Below, piece by piece: positions 24,001-45,700 of a stretch of DNA of 64,000 nucleotides. The notes below the pieces were generated by a model. That model was not told the origin of the DNA, searched no databases, and saw nothing but the letters and a program-made list of their open reading frames with translations. Source of the DNA: Oryzias latipes (taxonomy: Eukaryota; Chordata; Actinopteri; Beloniformes; Adrianichthyidae); NCBI RefSeq assembly GCF_002234675.1, contig NC_019864.2:12789582-12853581 (forward strand). Reading direction: 5' to 3'. Position 1 is the stretch's first letter, and each line of letters starts with the position of its first letter. The position numbers and the translations under genes were made by a program.

Positions 24001-27000
24001 GTTCAGACCAGGTGTGAGATGCTGTTCAGGTCGTTGTGGCTATGACTGGGGTATGGGCCATAAAGCCCACAGGCAATAGATTTATGGGTCATGTGGTGTT
24101 CTTTAAGGTTAAAGGTCAGGGATGCAGTACTTCTCCAACTTTAGACCATTCAGATGTCCAACCTTTTACCATACAGCCAGTTGTCTAACTTTATTTGTTG
24201 AGTTTATATGCCAATTCAGACGTTTATGGACGTTTGTCCTAACAAAGTATCTCAGATTTTACTTTCTTTTAAAGAAAATTTGTTGAAATTGTGAACAAAT
24301 TGTTTAAAATCATAATCTAAAAGACCAGACACTGCCTCTGAACTCTTTAGTTAAGTGATTTCATTTAATCTTATTTTCTGAAGGGGGAATGCATTGCCAG
24401 TTCTTACCTTGAAGACTTGCTAATTGAGCAGGGGTGCTGAGTCTTTTGCAACAGCACAATAGCTTCAAGTTTGCTGTGACAAGGCGCCACTCCTCCCTGG
24501 CCTTGGCTCCTACAGTGGCATTGTCCGTGCACCTACACACCTCTAAGCTAATCAACACTTGTCACCATTTAGTACAAAAAATACCAGAAAATATGTCAGA
24601 TTTAATTATTTTTTACTGATTCGACATACACACTATTTTAGGAAAATATATAAGGGGTTTGGAAATCCATAGCTACCATTCATCCAATCTAGAGAATTAC
24701 ATCCAAAATGTTCAAGCTGGTGCTGAAATGTTTCCCAAATCTCCTTTTGGCTCAACATGTTCCCAGATTCTTTCCTCCTAATTAAACAGCTCCTATGCTT
24801 TATCTCACTGCCTGAAACATTGTAACATTCCAAAGAAGAAGCTTTGATTTGTACAAGGTTGCACTTCTTTCTCACTTTGAAGCAAAATGATCACACCAAC
24901 TTTGCCACCAAACAGCCATTAAGAGCAGAGTTTGAATTAACAGCTTCCTCTTGATGTCAAGAGGCAACTTAAGAAGAACCTGGTTCTGACACTCAGGGAG
25001 AGTTGAAGGAGAGGCTGAGGTCAATTGCATCCCTCCTGGGGAGTTTTACTGAACAAGCAGACATAAAGGCTTTTATAGAACATTGTAGACTGACCGATAA
25101 AATCCGCTCGGAGGCTAATCTGAGATTTTGAAGATGGTAGTAAATCCGTATAAAGCGTGTCTGTGAAATTTAACCACAGGCCTGATGTTCAAATCATCAA
25201 ACTGATATATTTTTTTAGACATTTCAGTGAAATGAAAATGTAAAAATCTGCAGTTGAGGATGGCCCGTGAAGCTCTCCACTAACTAGTGTTTTACGCTCT
25301 ACCCTAGTTCATGTCAGCTTTGCTAGTGCTTCTCATTTGGGAGCATGCTTTGAAGTACAGGAGCAGAGTCTCCGGTGCAGAGACGCCTTGCTCTGCGATG
25401 CCCTGCCGTTACTGGCTGCTCTGGGGTTAAGGGGCCGGCCTGCAGGTTAAGGGGCCTGGAAGAAGGAGGAGGAGGAGGAGGTGGAGGAGGTGTGGCGGCT
25501 GAGAGAAACACGGGTGGGATGACCATCTGGTTGGGCTACTCATGGACACATGTGTGTTTGAAACTCTCTCTTAAACTCTCCCATGTCTACTCAGATATCT
25601 CCTGATTTTTTCCATTCTCAGATTTGACATGGGCTGCTCCAGTGCAGACAGCTCTATTCTGGAAGTCTGACTACTCCTGTCCTGGATTTAGAGCTCCCAG
25701 GATCTTGCACAGATATGGACCCCAGAGGCTGGAAAAGAAACTAGGGCTGGATATAGTTGTGAGAAGATCTTTTTTTTGTCCCTTTTTGACCCAGGAGAGT
25801 AGGCCAAACTTAGGTAAGAACAGCACTGATTGAATGGTTTCTCAATGGCATCCATTCTGGCTCTGTGATGAAAGGTTAAACTGCTAAGAGAAAAGTTTAT
25901 GTAAAGCATTGCTCTGTCACTCATCCTCAAATGCCATTTGGTGACGGTCATTTTTTTCAATTTCTCTCATATTATGTAAAGATCCACAAATGTGGAGTGT
26001 GCAAAACACAAGTGCTCCAGTTGGAGTTTTCCTTACAAAGTCTAAGGCATCAATGAGTATGCTTGAGTTATGTTTTTTATTCAACAGCATGTCACTTTGA
26101 AGGAGTATTTTGTAGTAGCATACATGTTGAGCCTGGTCCGTGCATGCAGGTGGTTTAGCTAGCGTGTGGGGATGTCACAATTCCATTCCATTTGCTTTTG
26201 GAAAACCACTTTCTACACCACGAAAGGAGCAGCTCTGCAGCACATCCACATGGATAACTTGCATTCATCCACTCCACTTCCACCTTTTCTATTTTTTTAA
26301 GCTACTAACGATTCTTTTCTTTGCTAAACAAATTCCACAAATAAATTCCCTCTGTGCAGCTTTTCAGCACCTTTACAAAAATCATTCAGTTACAAGTTTT
26401 CGGTTTGCTTAGATGCACACAAGTCTGTCGGTTCAAACAAGGATGCAGTTGTCTAACAAATTCATTTTGTGTGTCGTTTGAGTACATTACATGTTTTGGA
26501 CAACATATATCAAACAAGGTTCCAAAAGTTAACAGAGTCACCTTTTGGGAAATGTTTGCCAGTACAAGAAGAGCAATAATTCATCACCTTTTTTTTATCT
26601 TGTCTGAAATGGAAAGAAATAAACACATTTATTTGAGTTCAAGCACAAGTAGGGACGTACAAGTTAAATCCTTGTTTTTTTTCTCCAACTGTCTGGCAAT
26701 TCTAAGGCAGCAGAAGCCAAGTTAAACATTCTGGGCCGATCCAAACTGACTGAGAGCACTGTGTTGGTTTGAATGCATGTCCATCATTCACTTCCTAGAG
26801 GAATATAGACCCTAATTCAGAGCAGAGGCTGCTTATTTTTCCTCCACACTTTCTGCGGGCTTGTTAAATCTCAAGCTCCAGTATCTAGCTTTTAACAGGG
26901 AACTTATGTTTGAGGTTTGCTGAGAGGTTTTTGAAAATAACACAAATGTTTTGTTTGGGTTCTTAAGGTCAATTCTATATGAGGTTTTATAGAGGTTTGA

Positions 27001-30000
27001 ATGTGATCAGGTGATAAATAACATGCTGCCCACAACTAAATCAAGTCCCAGAGTTTTAAAGGTCTATTCAAAAATGATTTAAAATGTGAACAAGTTGGTA
27101 TTTTGCTCTTCAATGACTCACATTTGCGTCCAACCTTTTAATGTTTTCATGTTGTACAAAGCTTGTTGGAATATAAGCTTCACTGTTTGATTTTTTTATA
27201 GCACCCAAAGGTCCTTGATACTTGTGGGATGCATTCAGGTTTGAGCCGCCTGAGACCTTATAAATGACGTGTTTGAGCTTTCATCCTTCCCCTGGCCTGA
27301 CTTTAACTTCCTCCCCTTTTGTGCAACACAACGTTAACTATTTCATACATGTTAGTCATCCCATTTCAGCTCCAGTCTGGTCGCACCCCCACTGCCCTCT
27401 AGCCCCCTGTGGGAAGATCAGTCAGATATGCAGGCCTGCAGCTCCCAAAGCCATGTTAACAAGCACTTTTACAAAAGAGTGAGAGGCTGTTAAACATTCA
27501 GGACTGCAGGGGTCTGGAAAGTGTGGGAGGAGGGCAGGGGATTGGGGGAGAGGGGGTGAAAAAGGGGGGGAATTGAAAAAGTAATTTGACAAAGGATACA
27601 TCCTTGTTGGGAGCCAAACCTAAACAGCCATAAGAAGGGACGAGTCGGCTTAATCACAGCTAGAAGAGCTGGCTCGTGCTTCTGTCATTCATAGGGAAAG
27701 GAAGCCCTCTGGGCAAAGAGAGGAAATTAACCAAAAGACGGTGAAAAGAAAAAAAAATGTGGTCAGATAGGAAAGGTGCTTTGCTGAACGCCAAGCTGGG
27801 CACATCCTGTGTTCCATTTGAGGGCCTGGCTAAAGTTCACGCCTGACATTCCTGTGAGTCAGGTTTGGCTGCGTTGGACGTCTTTGGTGCTAGTTGGCCA
27901 ACAAAGCAAACATCTATGCAGCTGGTGACTGATTTAGTACCTGATGTAAATTCTCCTGATTGGACCTGCCTAAAGTTAAGTCATCCCCCATGTGAAACCC
28001 AAACCTCTCAACAACGGTTGATTTTTTTACCGTTTTTTTTTTTGTGTCTCATTTGTGAGTCAATACTTGCAACTACAAAGAAAAATACACATTTTTACCC
28101 TTCGCTCTGATCTAAAGACACATCCGCCTGCTGAGCTAAATTCCCACCGGCCTCTGCATCACTCATTCCAGTGGCCACTCTCAATGAAAAGTCTATGTAA
28201 ACACGTGCTTTGGGCTTTTGCAATTAAAACTCTTACATTCAAGCCTCGCTACACAAGTTTCTATGACTGTTTTCAGGCTTTGCATACAAAACGCGCGGCC
28301 ATTAAATGCACATTGTAAATGAAACCCAGTCCAACTTTGACCAATCAGGAACTGAGATTTGGTCACGATGTATGGATGGCATCCCTTTTAATTCATGGAA
28401 GTGCCAACCATTTGAAAAATAATTAAACATGATTAATTATTAATTGGGGTTTGTTCCCAGCCAGGAAATATGGAAATGGAATAGAGCTGTAAAAAAAAAC
28501 ACCTGGCGCAAAATTCACAAGATTTAAACAGCTTCAACATTTCACACTGAGCCTCTTCTAACTGTAGGTGGGGGACATATGGAAGTAAACAGTAGAAAAA
28601 GACACGGAAAAAGACACGGAAAAACACTGCTTGTCCAGTGTGAACGTCATGGGCTAAACACGCATTCGTGAATGCATTTCAAATACCTGGTGTTATGCAT
28701 CTTCATCCTCGTCATGTGTGAGATTATTCACCACAATGTCAGGAACCAAAAATAAAAGACAGTTTGACAAACAAGCCTTTGGTGTTCTCAACAATGACTT
28801 TATTGTTAAGAACAAGAGAAGCCTTTTCCTGGAATATTTCAAACACCTGACCTGACACTCTGTGGCGCAACGCCATTATGAATGAATCAGCAGCTACTGC
28901 TAGCCATCATAATTTACTGGGCAGACTTGCAAGAACATGCCGGCCATTGATACTTTTACGACCATTGTTGCTACTTTGTCCTTGAAGATCCATTAGATGG
29001 TCCAGTGGTTCTATTGGGTGTCTGTACTAAATCTATGTGGATTCCCGCCTCAAGCCCTGAAATCAGTCATTCTAGGAAGAACTGTTGGTTTTCAGGCCAT
29101 TTTTCTCTGTTCAAAGGCTGTGCTTCACTGTGCCTGGTTTTCTCAGCTGTCCTCCTGGACTCCTCTTTGCCCTCACCAGCCATGGGGGGTTGAAGCTTGG
29201 GGGGAGGTGGCATAAAAGGCAGGTTCCTGGAGGGTGGCTGGGTTTCCCTATTTGATCTCAGCCAGACTCCAAAGCCTGTGAGAATTGCCTACAACTGGAC
29301 GCACATTTATCATCTCCTTGTTGTCCAAAACTCTGACCAACAAGCACTGCTGTTTGGATGAAGCCGATAAAGGCTCTGCTTTGGTTTTGTGTTTCAAAAA
29401 TACTTAATTCACCAGCATTTTCATTTGCCGGCACTGCCAAAATCTTAGATTGTGAATTTGTAAACATTTTATGTCAAACAATTGTTTGAATTCATTTAAA
29501 TCTATGAGTGAATGCTCTCACGCTTTGATCTTCTTGCTCAGTTGTGATTTTTTGGTCTACCCGGACTGTCCCGTACCAACCTTTTTACCTGTCTGTCACT
29601 GCTTTTTTGTGTCAAAGATAAAAGAACTATCAGATGCTTATTGCAGGTTAGAAAACAAAAAGAAGATGGGAGGAAAAAAAAGAGATAAGAGGTTTGAAGA
29701 CATTCCCCATATGGTGACTGTCTTCAGGCCAGGCCTGTGTTTATTCAGACTTCACACTCAACTTCTGAAGCCTCAGATCCCATGTGTCCAGTCTCAGGAG
29801 GACACAAAATGATGTAAAGCCCAAAAGAAAGCCAAAGATTTAGAAACCAGTGCCTGATCGCGACTCATGCCTTCATATAAGTGGGTGAACTGAGTAACGA
29901 GCCATGTCCGAGAGTGCACAGCTTAAGTCTCATGTGTGTATTTCTAAATGGTTTTCTGTTTATTGTCAGCATAATGAGATCGGATATTACCTCATGAAGC

Positions 30001-30257
30001 TTTGGGAATTTCCTAATGATTTCTGGATCCACAGAAGCCGCACGAGGAGGGCGCGCATTAAACTGCCACCACAATAGCAGTGAAAGGTTGTGGTGCTCTA
30101 TATGGGAGCTTTTATGTAGGAAGACTCATCACTAGACATTAACCAACAAAAAAGGCCTGCTCAGATGCCATAATTGGCTCTTAAAGTTGGACTTTGAATG
30201 AAAGAAGTGGTGATGATGTGTTTAGGCTTTTGAAAACCCAGGCTAATTATGGATTTC
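21006..30257. other. Long non-coding interval, probable 5' intron of prickle1
   Basis: No coding exon is supported. Poly-T/A tracts are common. A purine-rich GAGGAGGAGGAGG tract lies at 25460-25492. Around 27270-27560 and 29840-30100 the sequence is less repetitive and could hold conserved elements. Non-coding 5' exons of prickle1 may lie here but cannot be told from sequence alone. Confidence 0.4.
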
Positions 30258-30335
30258 ATTCAATTAAATTAAATTTTATTGACATAGCCCAATATTTACA
30301 ACAATAGTCATCTTAGTGGGCTTCGTGGCGGTAAT
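30258..30335. repeat. Short dispersed teleost repeat fragment
   Basis: The start TTCAATTAAATTAAATTTTA followed by a TTGACATAGCCCAATAT block resembles a common fish interspersed repeat end; compare 6288-6365. Not classifiable. Confidence 0.35.
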
Positions 30336-30611
30336 TGCGTTAAAAACATGAATCATAAAGAACAAGTCATAGAATTCAAATAGGTAATGACTAAACTAAG
30401 CAGACTTAACTAAATTGGGCATCCCTGTCCTTAGACTGTCCTTTACTGTGTGGATTGACTAGTTGTTTAAATAAGGAAGAAAACGCATTTTTTTTATTCT
30501 TTTTATAAATCTTTATGTTTTTTTCTGTTTTTGTAACAGAAAGGGGGTCTGATGAGTGCAGCGGGGACAGCAGCTGGCTTCCATAGTGGGGCACGCCAGC
30601 GAGACTTCATG

Positions 30612-38142
<7,531 letters not shown>

Positions 38143-38700
38143 GCTGTACCATCTTGGTATTTTGTGTTATGCCTACACTCACAAATCTCCTTTGTGTACT
38201 GTTAAACTTGCAATTCAAGCTCGCTTGCTAAACCTTGTAATGCCTAGTTTACAAAGCCAGTTGTTTAGGACAAACCACGTCTGTTTGGCATTACAAACTG
38301 CTGATCAACTATTTTAGAAAAGCGTATTTATAAAAACCCAATCTAAACCATGTTTATTTAACAGCTATGGAATTGTGTATATACTGTAGAACAGAAAGAA
38401 GGAAAAAATGAAAAGGAAAGACTAAATGGCTATTTTTGTATCCTTAAGATGCTTTTAACTGTAACTATTCACAGCTGGTGCAGATCTGTTTTTATCTCAG
38501 TGCCGGTTAATGAAACGAAAAACTGCCTGTGACTCCAGCCCTTCAAGTGCTGTCGTTGTCATTAGAGCACTCTGTTGGGCGCTATATTTGTTGGTCATTG
38601 TACTTAAAGCAAATCAGTGTAACTTGCATAAATGTACAAACTGGAATATAAAAACCAAAACAGGTGATGGCAGTAATAAAATATCTAAGTATGTGTGTCT
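38143..38700 (+). other. prickle1 3' UTR with polyadenylation signal
   Basis: Untranslated sequence after the TAG at 38140-38142. The first good AATAAA is at 38675-38680. The true cleavage site is not visible. Confidence 0.55.
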
Positions 38701-38949
38701 ATTTACAGTATATATATTGAAATATTTTCTCTTTTTACTTCCCTAAAACACAACAGACATAACATTAGGTACGTTTTCATCATTAATTCTAAATAACCGA
38801 AACAGAAATCATTTTCTGGTGCAATGTTTTATTTCTAAAATAATACACTTTGAATATAAAGATTGAAACTCACAAGCAGAATTATGTAATCACGACCTCT
38901 AGATCACACTGTTGGATACAGTTTAGTTAATACTTGTGTCAAAAGTTTG

Positions 38950-39513
38950 ATCGATTTTCAAAGTATTTCCAGTGGTCTTTCAATTACGATTGAGCCATTT
39001 TTAGTCAAATAAAAAAACAAAACTATTTTCAAGGAAAGTTTCTGCAGAGCTGCAGTAGTAAATTAGAAATTCGTAGAATAGAGTTGTGGGCAGGACTATT
39101 GGCGTGGAGTAAGCCCCCCCCCCCCCATTTCCATTTTGTCTTTCTGCTTACGTGCTCTTCTGCAACATTAGAGCCCCTCACATCCCCAAGCTAGCATTGC
39201 CGGTGCAGTTTTGATCCAGATGCCAGCTCGGACAGGGAAAACAAAGACGTAAATGGATCTAGTTATATACAAGTGGATGCATTGGAATGGAGCGGAGCAG
39301 GGAGCTTGCTGTAGTAACTTGTACAACACATTAACAAGCTTTTTCCAATGGTAGTTTTGTATCTGCTTCGGATTCCCAACAATTTGAGAAAAAGAAATAC
39401 TTAGAAATGCCATTTTAGGATACATTTTCTTTATACGTGTCCATCATCATCAGAAAATTGCTACAAGAACATGTAAAAAACAAAAACATCATTTTCATCA
39501 GACTGGGGTTTTG
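38950..39513 (+). repeat. Dispersed repeat family A, copy 5
   Basis: It lies in the 1.6 kb between the convergent prickle1 and pphln1 stop codons. It shares TTTCCAGTGGTCTTTCAATT, GTTTCTGCAGAGCTGCAGTA, TGCATTGGAATGGAGCGGAG and CAGGGAGCTTG with copies 1 and 3. It contains a C13 run near 39114. Confidence 0.65.
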
Positions 39514-39600
39514 ACTTGCCAAGATGTTACAAGCTGAATGTGACACAAAGAAATACAATGCAAAACTATGAAATATCAGTAGAGAATCTTAGATAAAATG

Positions 39601-39606
39601 TTTATT
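39601..39606 (-). terminator. pphln1 polyadenylation signal
   Basis: AATAAA on the minus strand (TTTATT on plus), 134 bp after the pphln1 stop codon. It is the first canonical signal in that 3' UTR. Confidence 0.6.
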
Positions 39607-39739
39607 TGGTCTTTTTCTCTTATGTAAAGAACTATATACAATAATGAACAGCTCGTAAACCAAAGATTGGTTTACTTCCTTTGAGTAGTAAGGTGATAGG
39701 AGTCCTCATTGTCACTGTCAAAGCGGACTGATGTTCGGC

Positions 39740-42700
39740 TTAAGACGAGCTTTCTGGCTGCTCCAAGATCTCATCCAGCTCTGATATGAAGCCTTTCAGG
39801 GCATCCAGGCAGTGCTGTTTGATTTCCACCAGGTTTTTAGCCAGAGGAGCTTCCAGGCTATTTTCCAAACCGGGCTCCTTATCGATGAGCATCTTCACCA
39901 CTGTGCGGAAAGTTTCACAGTCCTGCTTGTAATGCTGCAAAAAAATGTAATAACACAAACAAATTAAGGGTTTTCTTTAGTTAAAAACATGGAAAGACAA
40001 CATTTAAATGGTGCAAATGTGGCTCCACTTTATCTCTGTTTTGTCAAACAAAAATGTGGACCATGTATATTTAATATTTATTTCCAAGACCAATTCTTAG
40101 CTTTTGATTTTTTTTATTAAAACCACAAATCTTTAAAAAATAATTTACATGCGTTACATAGAAATTCATAATTGACCAATTTTCTGTGTTTTGCTGAGGG
40201 TTTTTAACAAATAGAGAATATTTACTGGCCTTAGGGAGGAATTGTTTCAGAGTGCACACACAATTAGCAGTCTACTATCTGTCTGCAAACTCAAAAAAAA
40301 GAAAACTTTTTATAATGTTATATTTTATGAAACAGGTGTGTGAATGAGGCCCTGCAATGAGAAAAGTGGTGTGAGGTGAGAAGAGTGGTACTTTTGGGTT
40401 CTTTTACTAAGTCTATGCTGGGAAAAATAAAAACAGAAACAACAACTTGACATCGCTGTCAGATTTTACTGCTGACCCGAAACGGCTGTTAAGTTCTCTA
40501 CTAGAGTTCCAGGTGCGAGCTTGCTACATCTTTATCATCTGGGGATGAGGATCTTAATGTGGGGCTTCTCATTAAAGCTGCTCCATGGTTCGGAGCTACA
40601 CCAGCAGGTCAAGGAGCAGCATCAGACACCAGATCCTCCATCACCTTTAGCCTCTAATGAGTCACAGCGACGCTTAAGAGGCCAACTCTGCATCAAGCCA
40701 TTATATTATTATATTAAGCACCCATCCAGAACTACAAACAGAAGACTAAGTTAGCATTTCACACTCACCAACACCAGCTTGTTGGGACCAGATAACTCCA
40801 CCAGCTTTTTCTAGACTATTGAAATTGAAATATTTACATGTAGAATCAGTACTAAAGCTCCAGCAGAACAATTATTGATGCAATTAAATCTCTTTTTCTA
40901 GAGATTTTCTGGACTGAAACACAAAGCAAAGATGATCATATTATAATGAAAGTTTGGTGCATGTACCTGCTGTTGCAGTTACATTCAGGTATCTTGGGGA
41001 GCAGGAACTGTCTGGTCTTCATAAAAGACTTGTTCTTCTTTTTATTTCATTTAGTTTGTGAACTTAAACTGTGAAAAAATACAACTCCACAAACATGACA
41101 TTCAAAGGTCTGAAAATGATCTAAACGCAGTCCAAGATGAATGTGCTGCCGTGCTTCCCAAGTTCTAAAATCCAAATGAATGCCAATATAAAGACATAGC
41201 AGCTCCCAGCATGCATCACGCCAATGGGGAACCTGACTGACCAACTGACCACGGCACGACAGGAGCATGAATTACAGCCAAATAGATAACTATAAGCACA
41301 TGATTTGCAAAGTCAAATTCTATTCTAAAATTCTTCAAATTCTATTAAAAAAACAATAATAAAAAGAGAAGAAAAAGTAAATCGGACTGAAACTTTGTTA
41401 AACTTTCCAAAACGCAGCCAGCTTTTTTTTAAACCTTAGAAAAAGGTCAGAAGATTGGAGCTTTAAACACATGAAAAGGTCAGAACACAAAAACATTTTC
41501 ACATTCATGCTGGAACAGAAAGGGTGGAAATCTCAGGAGAACCATTGACTTTGTTTAGAAGAGAAAGAAAGTCCTAAGAATAGAAGGCTCTGGCTGTAGG
41601 ACAAAGTGAAAAAAAAAAAAGAAGAGCGTGTTTAGAGAAGAGGATGACATCACATGTTGCTGCCATCTCAACTTTACCGTGTGGCTGCCACCAAAAAAAG
41701 AAAGACCATATTATAAACTAAAAGGTCAAGATATATGAGCTTACACAGAAAAAGAGCAATATTTTTATAACATAAATTACATTGAATTTTTCACACAATG
41801 AATTGAAAAACAGATGTTGGCACCTTTTCGATTGAGAATCACGTGTTTTAGTCTGCGCCTCATATATGACATCTTTCAACTTAAGCACTTCGATCGAGAA
41901 CTTGTCTAAGCAGAACCCAGTTAGGCAGAAGGACACAGGAATGGAAACTTTCCTCAATCTAGTCTTTTCAAACCTTTTGAGTGAAACATCGGCGCACTAA
42001 TGCAGATCGCCGTCACTGCAACACAGTGGAAGCTGCGCACGCATGCAGTGACGGAGGCTCGGCGGGGGCAGAAATATCCCAGACTGTGGCAGACGTTTTC
42101 ATGTCTGCGGATCAAGTCGAGCGAATTTCGGGCCCGCGTAATGATAGTTTGGACTGTGACCATAAGGAGGGGGAGACACTCACGATACGTGTGGCCAGCT
42201 GAGTTTCAGGGTCAGCCCCGGCTCGCCAACATCTCCTCCTCTGTCCTTGTGTTTCCCCTTCGGGTATTTTTAAAGAATCCTTTTTACACCAACTTTAAGA
42301 AGAAAGGCTTTTTAAAGGAGTTGAAAGAAAAAGCAGTTGACTTTTGCATTGTTTTTTGTAATAAAGCCATTTATAGCAGAAAAACAACTTTCTAATTTAG
42401 CATTTTTAACAGGTTTTTCTTAAATTATACACCGTAAACGGTTACATTTTCATTACATTATGTCTCCTTCTGCACATTTAAAACACTGTTCTGAGCAGAA
42501 ATTACTTTGTTAAAACTCTTCTGTAAAAACTGTCTCCCACTTTGCTTTAAAATATAAAAAAAACTCCCCTAAATTGTGAAAACTAAAAGCTTACAGTGAG
42601 GTTCTGCCAACGTTCTCTGCTCGGAATGGGAGCGATAAGCCGATCTCTAGGCCTGATATACTGCGGGGGCCACACAGGATGCACCCTCTGGAGAAACGGC

Positions 42701-45700
42701 AACACAGACGGCCTTGAAGAGGAGCCTCGAAACGTGGGCTCCTACTCAAATCGGAAGTTTGCGGAGGTCCAAATTGTGAACATACCGACAAGAAGGAGCA
42801 ATGGAATTCCAGGTGGGGGGGCTTAAGAGTAAGGTTATACATGCAGCCCTCATGTAGACATTTAGTGAGGCTCTGATGCAAGCAGGGAGTCTGCATAATA
42901 AGGGAAGTAGGGTAATGACTTGAGAGCTGGTACACATTAGGGGATATTAAAAGAGCCATTTTAATCACTCGGTGCTGAGGCTAAGAGCTGAAATGGATAT
43001 GTTTCATTCCCACTGATTGAGATGATGAATAAACCTCTTTGAAAGTCATTCCAAGGCATTTAGCAGCTCAGTTGTTCTTTTAAAAGACCCACTCCAAAGA
43101 AAATTGTGTTTTTGGTTTTTTTTGGACATGTTCTTGTATCATTTTTCCCATGATGGAGGACATAAATAAAGAAAATGAAGCTCAAAATAGTGTTTCTGAG
43201 TATTTCTTTATTCAAATCGTTGTGAATCAGGAGCAGACGAAAAAAAAGAAGCTAGAAAAAGAATGTATGCCCTAGAATAGATTCTTTATTATGGGTAAAA
43301 ATTGCATAATTATAATTAAAAGCCCACTGGGAACATTTATACAATGGATTAAAAGATGATCGGAGTGTGGGTCTTTAAATTTATTCTCCAATTTAGCTTC
43401 CAACGGTGAGCTAAGCCACATAAGTGAAAGGGCTAACAGGAAGTAGTTAAAGGGTTCATTTGTGGTCCACAAACAGCTACAAAACTATTTTTTTAAGTTT
43501 CAGATTAGACAAAAATAAGTTAAAATAAATAAAAAAGTATGAATGAAACAGATCAAATGAAGGAAAAATAAGGAAAGTGAAAGCACAGAAACAATTCCAG
43601 GAAAGGTTTACTGTCCACCAACTTTGACCTGAAGCTTTTCCCAAACCACATTATGCCGTTTAGTGGTGCTGCTCTGCCCCCTACCGGATCTACCCCCTCT
43701 GCAAAACCACAACAGATCGGTTGTGAGGCAGATGTTACAGGAAAATAAGCGTTCCTGCCACCTCACCGACGTCTCCAGGAGGAGCTGGGAATGGCAGTGC
43801 GAGCGCAAACGGCAAAAGATGCACCACACCGTGGGTTGGCCCCGCCCCCGCCCTGCGTCCTGCGGGGCAATTCCTGCCCTGCTTTGACGGGAACAGATAA
43901 GTGGTACTGTGATGCAACTCCAAATAGCAAGCCACAGAACAGCTCAACCTGAGGAGACGAGGGCTGGATTTCTTTTTTCTGTCCCTGTTTTACCTTGCAG
44001 ATGCTCACCACACAGCTGCTAAACGAAACTGAGGTGGATGGATGCTAAACAATTATTTCTACATTTTATTTAAAAAAAAGGCAACAAAGAGTCAAAAACC
44101 CTGTAGCTTATACCCTTTTTAAAGGATATACACAGTTTTTACGTTTTGAAAATACACAATGACTTCAAGATTTTCCTTATTTTGTGTTGGAATTTCTTTT
44201 TTATATTTTACTTTAAAAAAAAAAAGTTCTGTTTAAATCCAACAGTGAAACAAGTGGGAGAATCTCCCATACCAGAAAAGGAACTAAGACTTTATCTGGT
44301 CTGTTATGAAACTGTTCATAGACCTAGAAATAACGGAAATGAGACCTTGCAGATAGGAAGGTCACGTTAGGACATCGGCAACAAAAGTTCACCAGGATTC
44401 ATAGAAGTCGGGTCATTTCAGAAAACAAATCATCCCACCTTCTCGATTTCCACTGCTTTTGCCTTAATGGCCTCCAAGCGGCGAGCCTTTAAGTCCTCCT
44501 CTGGTGTCAATTTTGGCTCCGCGCTGGCAGCCGCCACCTCCTCTGACTCTGCCACAGATGCTGAAGTTTGGTCCTGGCAGGCCAAAGGTTAAGGGTCAGA
44601 GCTGGGGTCACCAGGTTTAGAAACTGACTCTGGTTTCAAAGTCTTTTAAATAGAGACAAGTCTGCTTTCTTACAGGTGCCGAGTTCTTGTTTGCATGTGT
44701 GTCTTATTATGCTCGCTGGTAATAAACAGACACAAACCCCAATAAACAGTAAATCTTTCTGATTATAAGCTCTTAACAACAGAATGTCACACATGGCACT
44801 TTGGAAACAAAAAGACTATTAAGTCCCTTCATTAGTTCTTTTCATAAAAAGGACACATTTTAGCACTTATAAAGTAACTTTTCATAATTTTTAAGTACAC
44901 TTTTTACTTTTGCAGTAACCAGTCTTACTTTTGGAGGATCAGTTCTTATTTTTGCAGTAACTATAATACTTTTCAGTAATATGTCTTACTTTAGCAGTAC
45001 TATTTTTTACTTTTTCAGTTAAATTTTTTACTTTTGCCATTACTTTATTACTTATGCAGTTACATTTCTTACTTTTTAAAGTAACTTTTCAGTAACATTT
45101 CCTACTATTACAGTCTCTATTAACCTCTATTAACCTTCTTTAGTAAGAAATTTCTCCTTTGCTGTAAAACTTTTTACTTTTGGTGTCACTGTCACTTATT
45201 TATCTAAATGTATTGTTTTTTCCAGTAACTTATTACTTTTGCATGACCTTTTTCTTTTACTTTTGCAGTAACATTTATTACTTTTGCAGTAACTTTTCCT
45301 AGTTTTGCAGTAATATTTCTTACTTTTCAGTTACTCTATTACTGTTTTAGTAATTTTTGTTTACTTTTGCAGTAATATATATTTCTTATTTTTCAGTAAC
45401 ATTTCTTACTTTTGCAGTACTCTTTTTTACTTTGGCAGCAACATTTCATAGATTTGCAAGAAATCTTTCTTCTTTTGCTGTAACTTTTCTTACCTTTTCA
45501 ATAACATTTGCTGAAACTTTTTTTTTTTCCTTTTGTGGAAATCATTTTTTTTTTTTACTTTTTCGGTAACATTTTTTATATTTTCAATTACATTTCTTCC
45601 TTTAGCACTTCAATACAATCATTTCTGCGATTAAAGATCCTGTTTACCTTTGAAGAACTGTGAGGAGAATCTGTAATGGAGCTGCTGGCAGATTGGCTGG

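Noticed and set aside
45357..45569. Open frame with repeated Phe/Thr/Ala-rich units
   Set aside because: It is produced by the tandem array itself and runs antisense to pphln1.
44868..45610. CRISPR-like or structured repeat array
   Set aside because: Units are diverged and of irregular length without spacers, in a vertebrate intron; it is a decayed tandem repeat.
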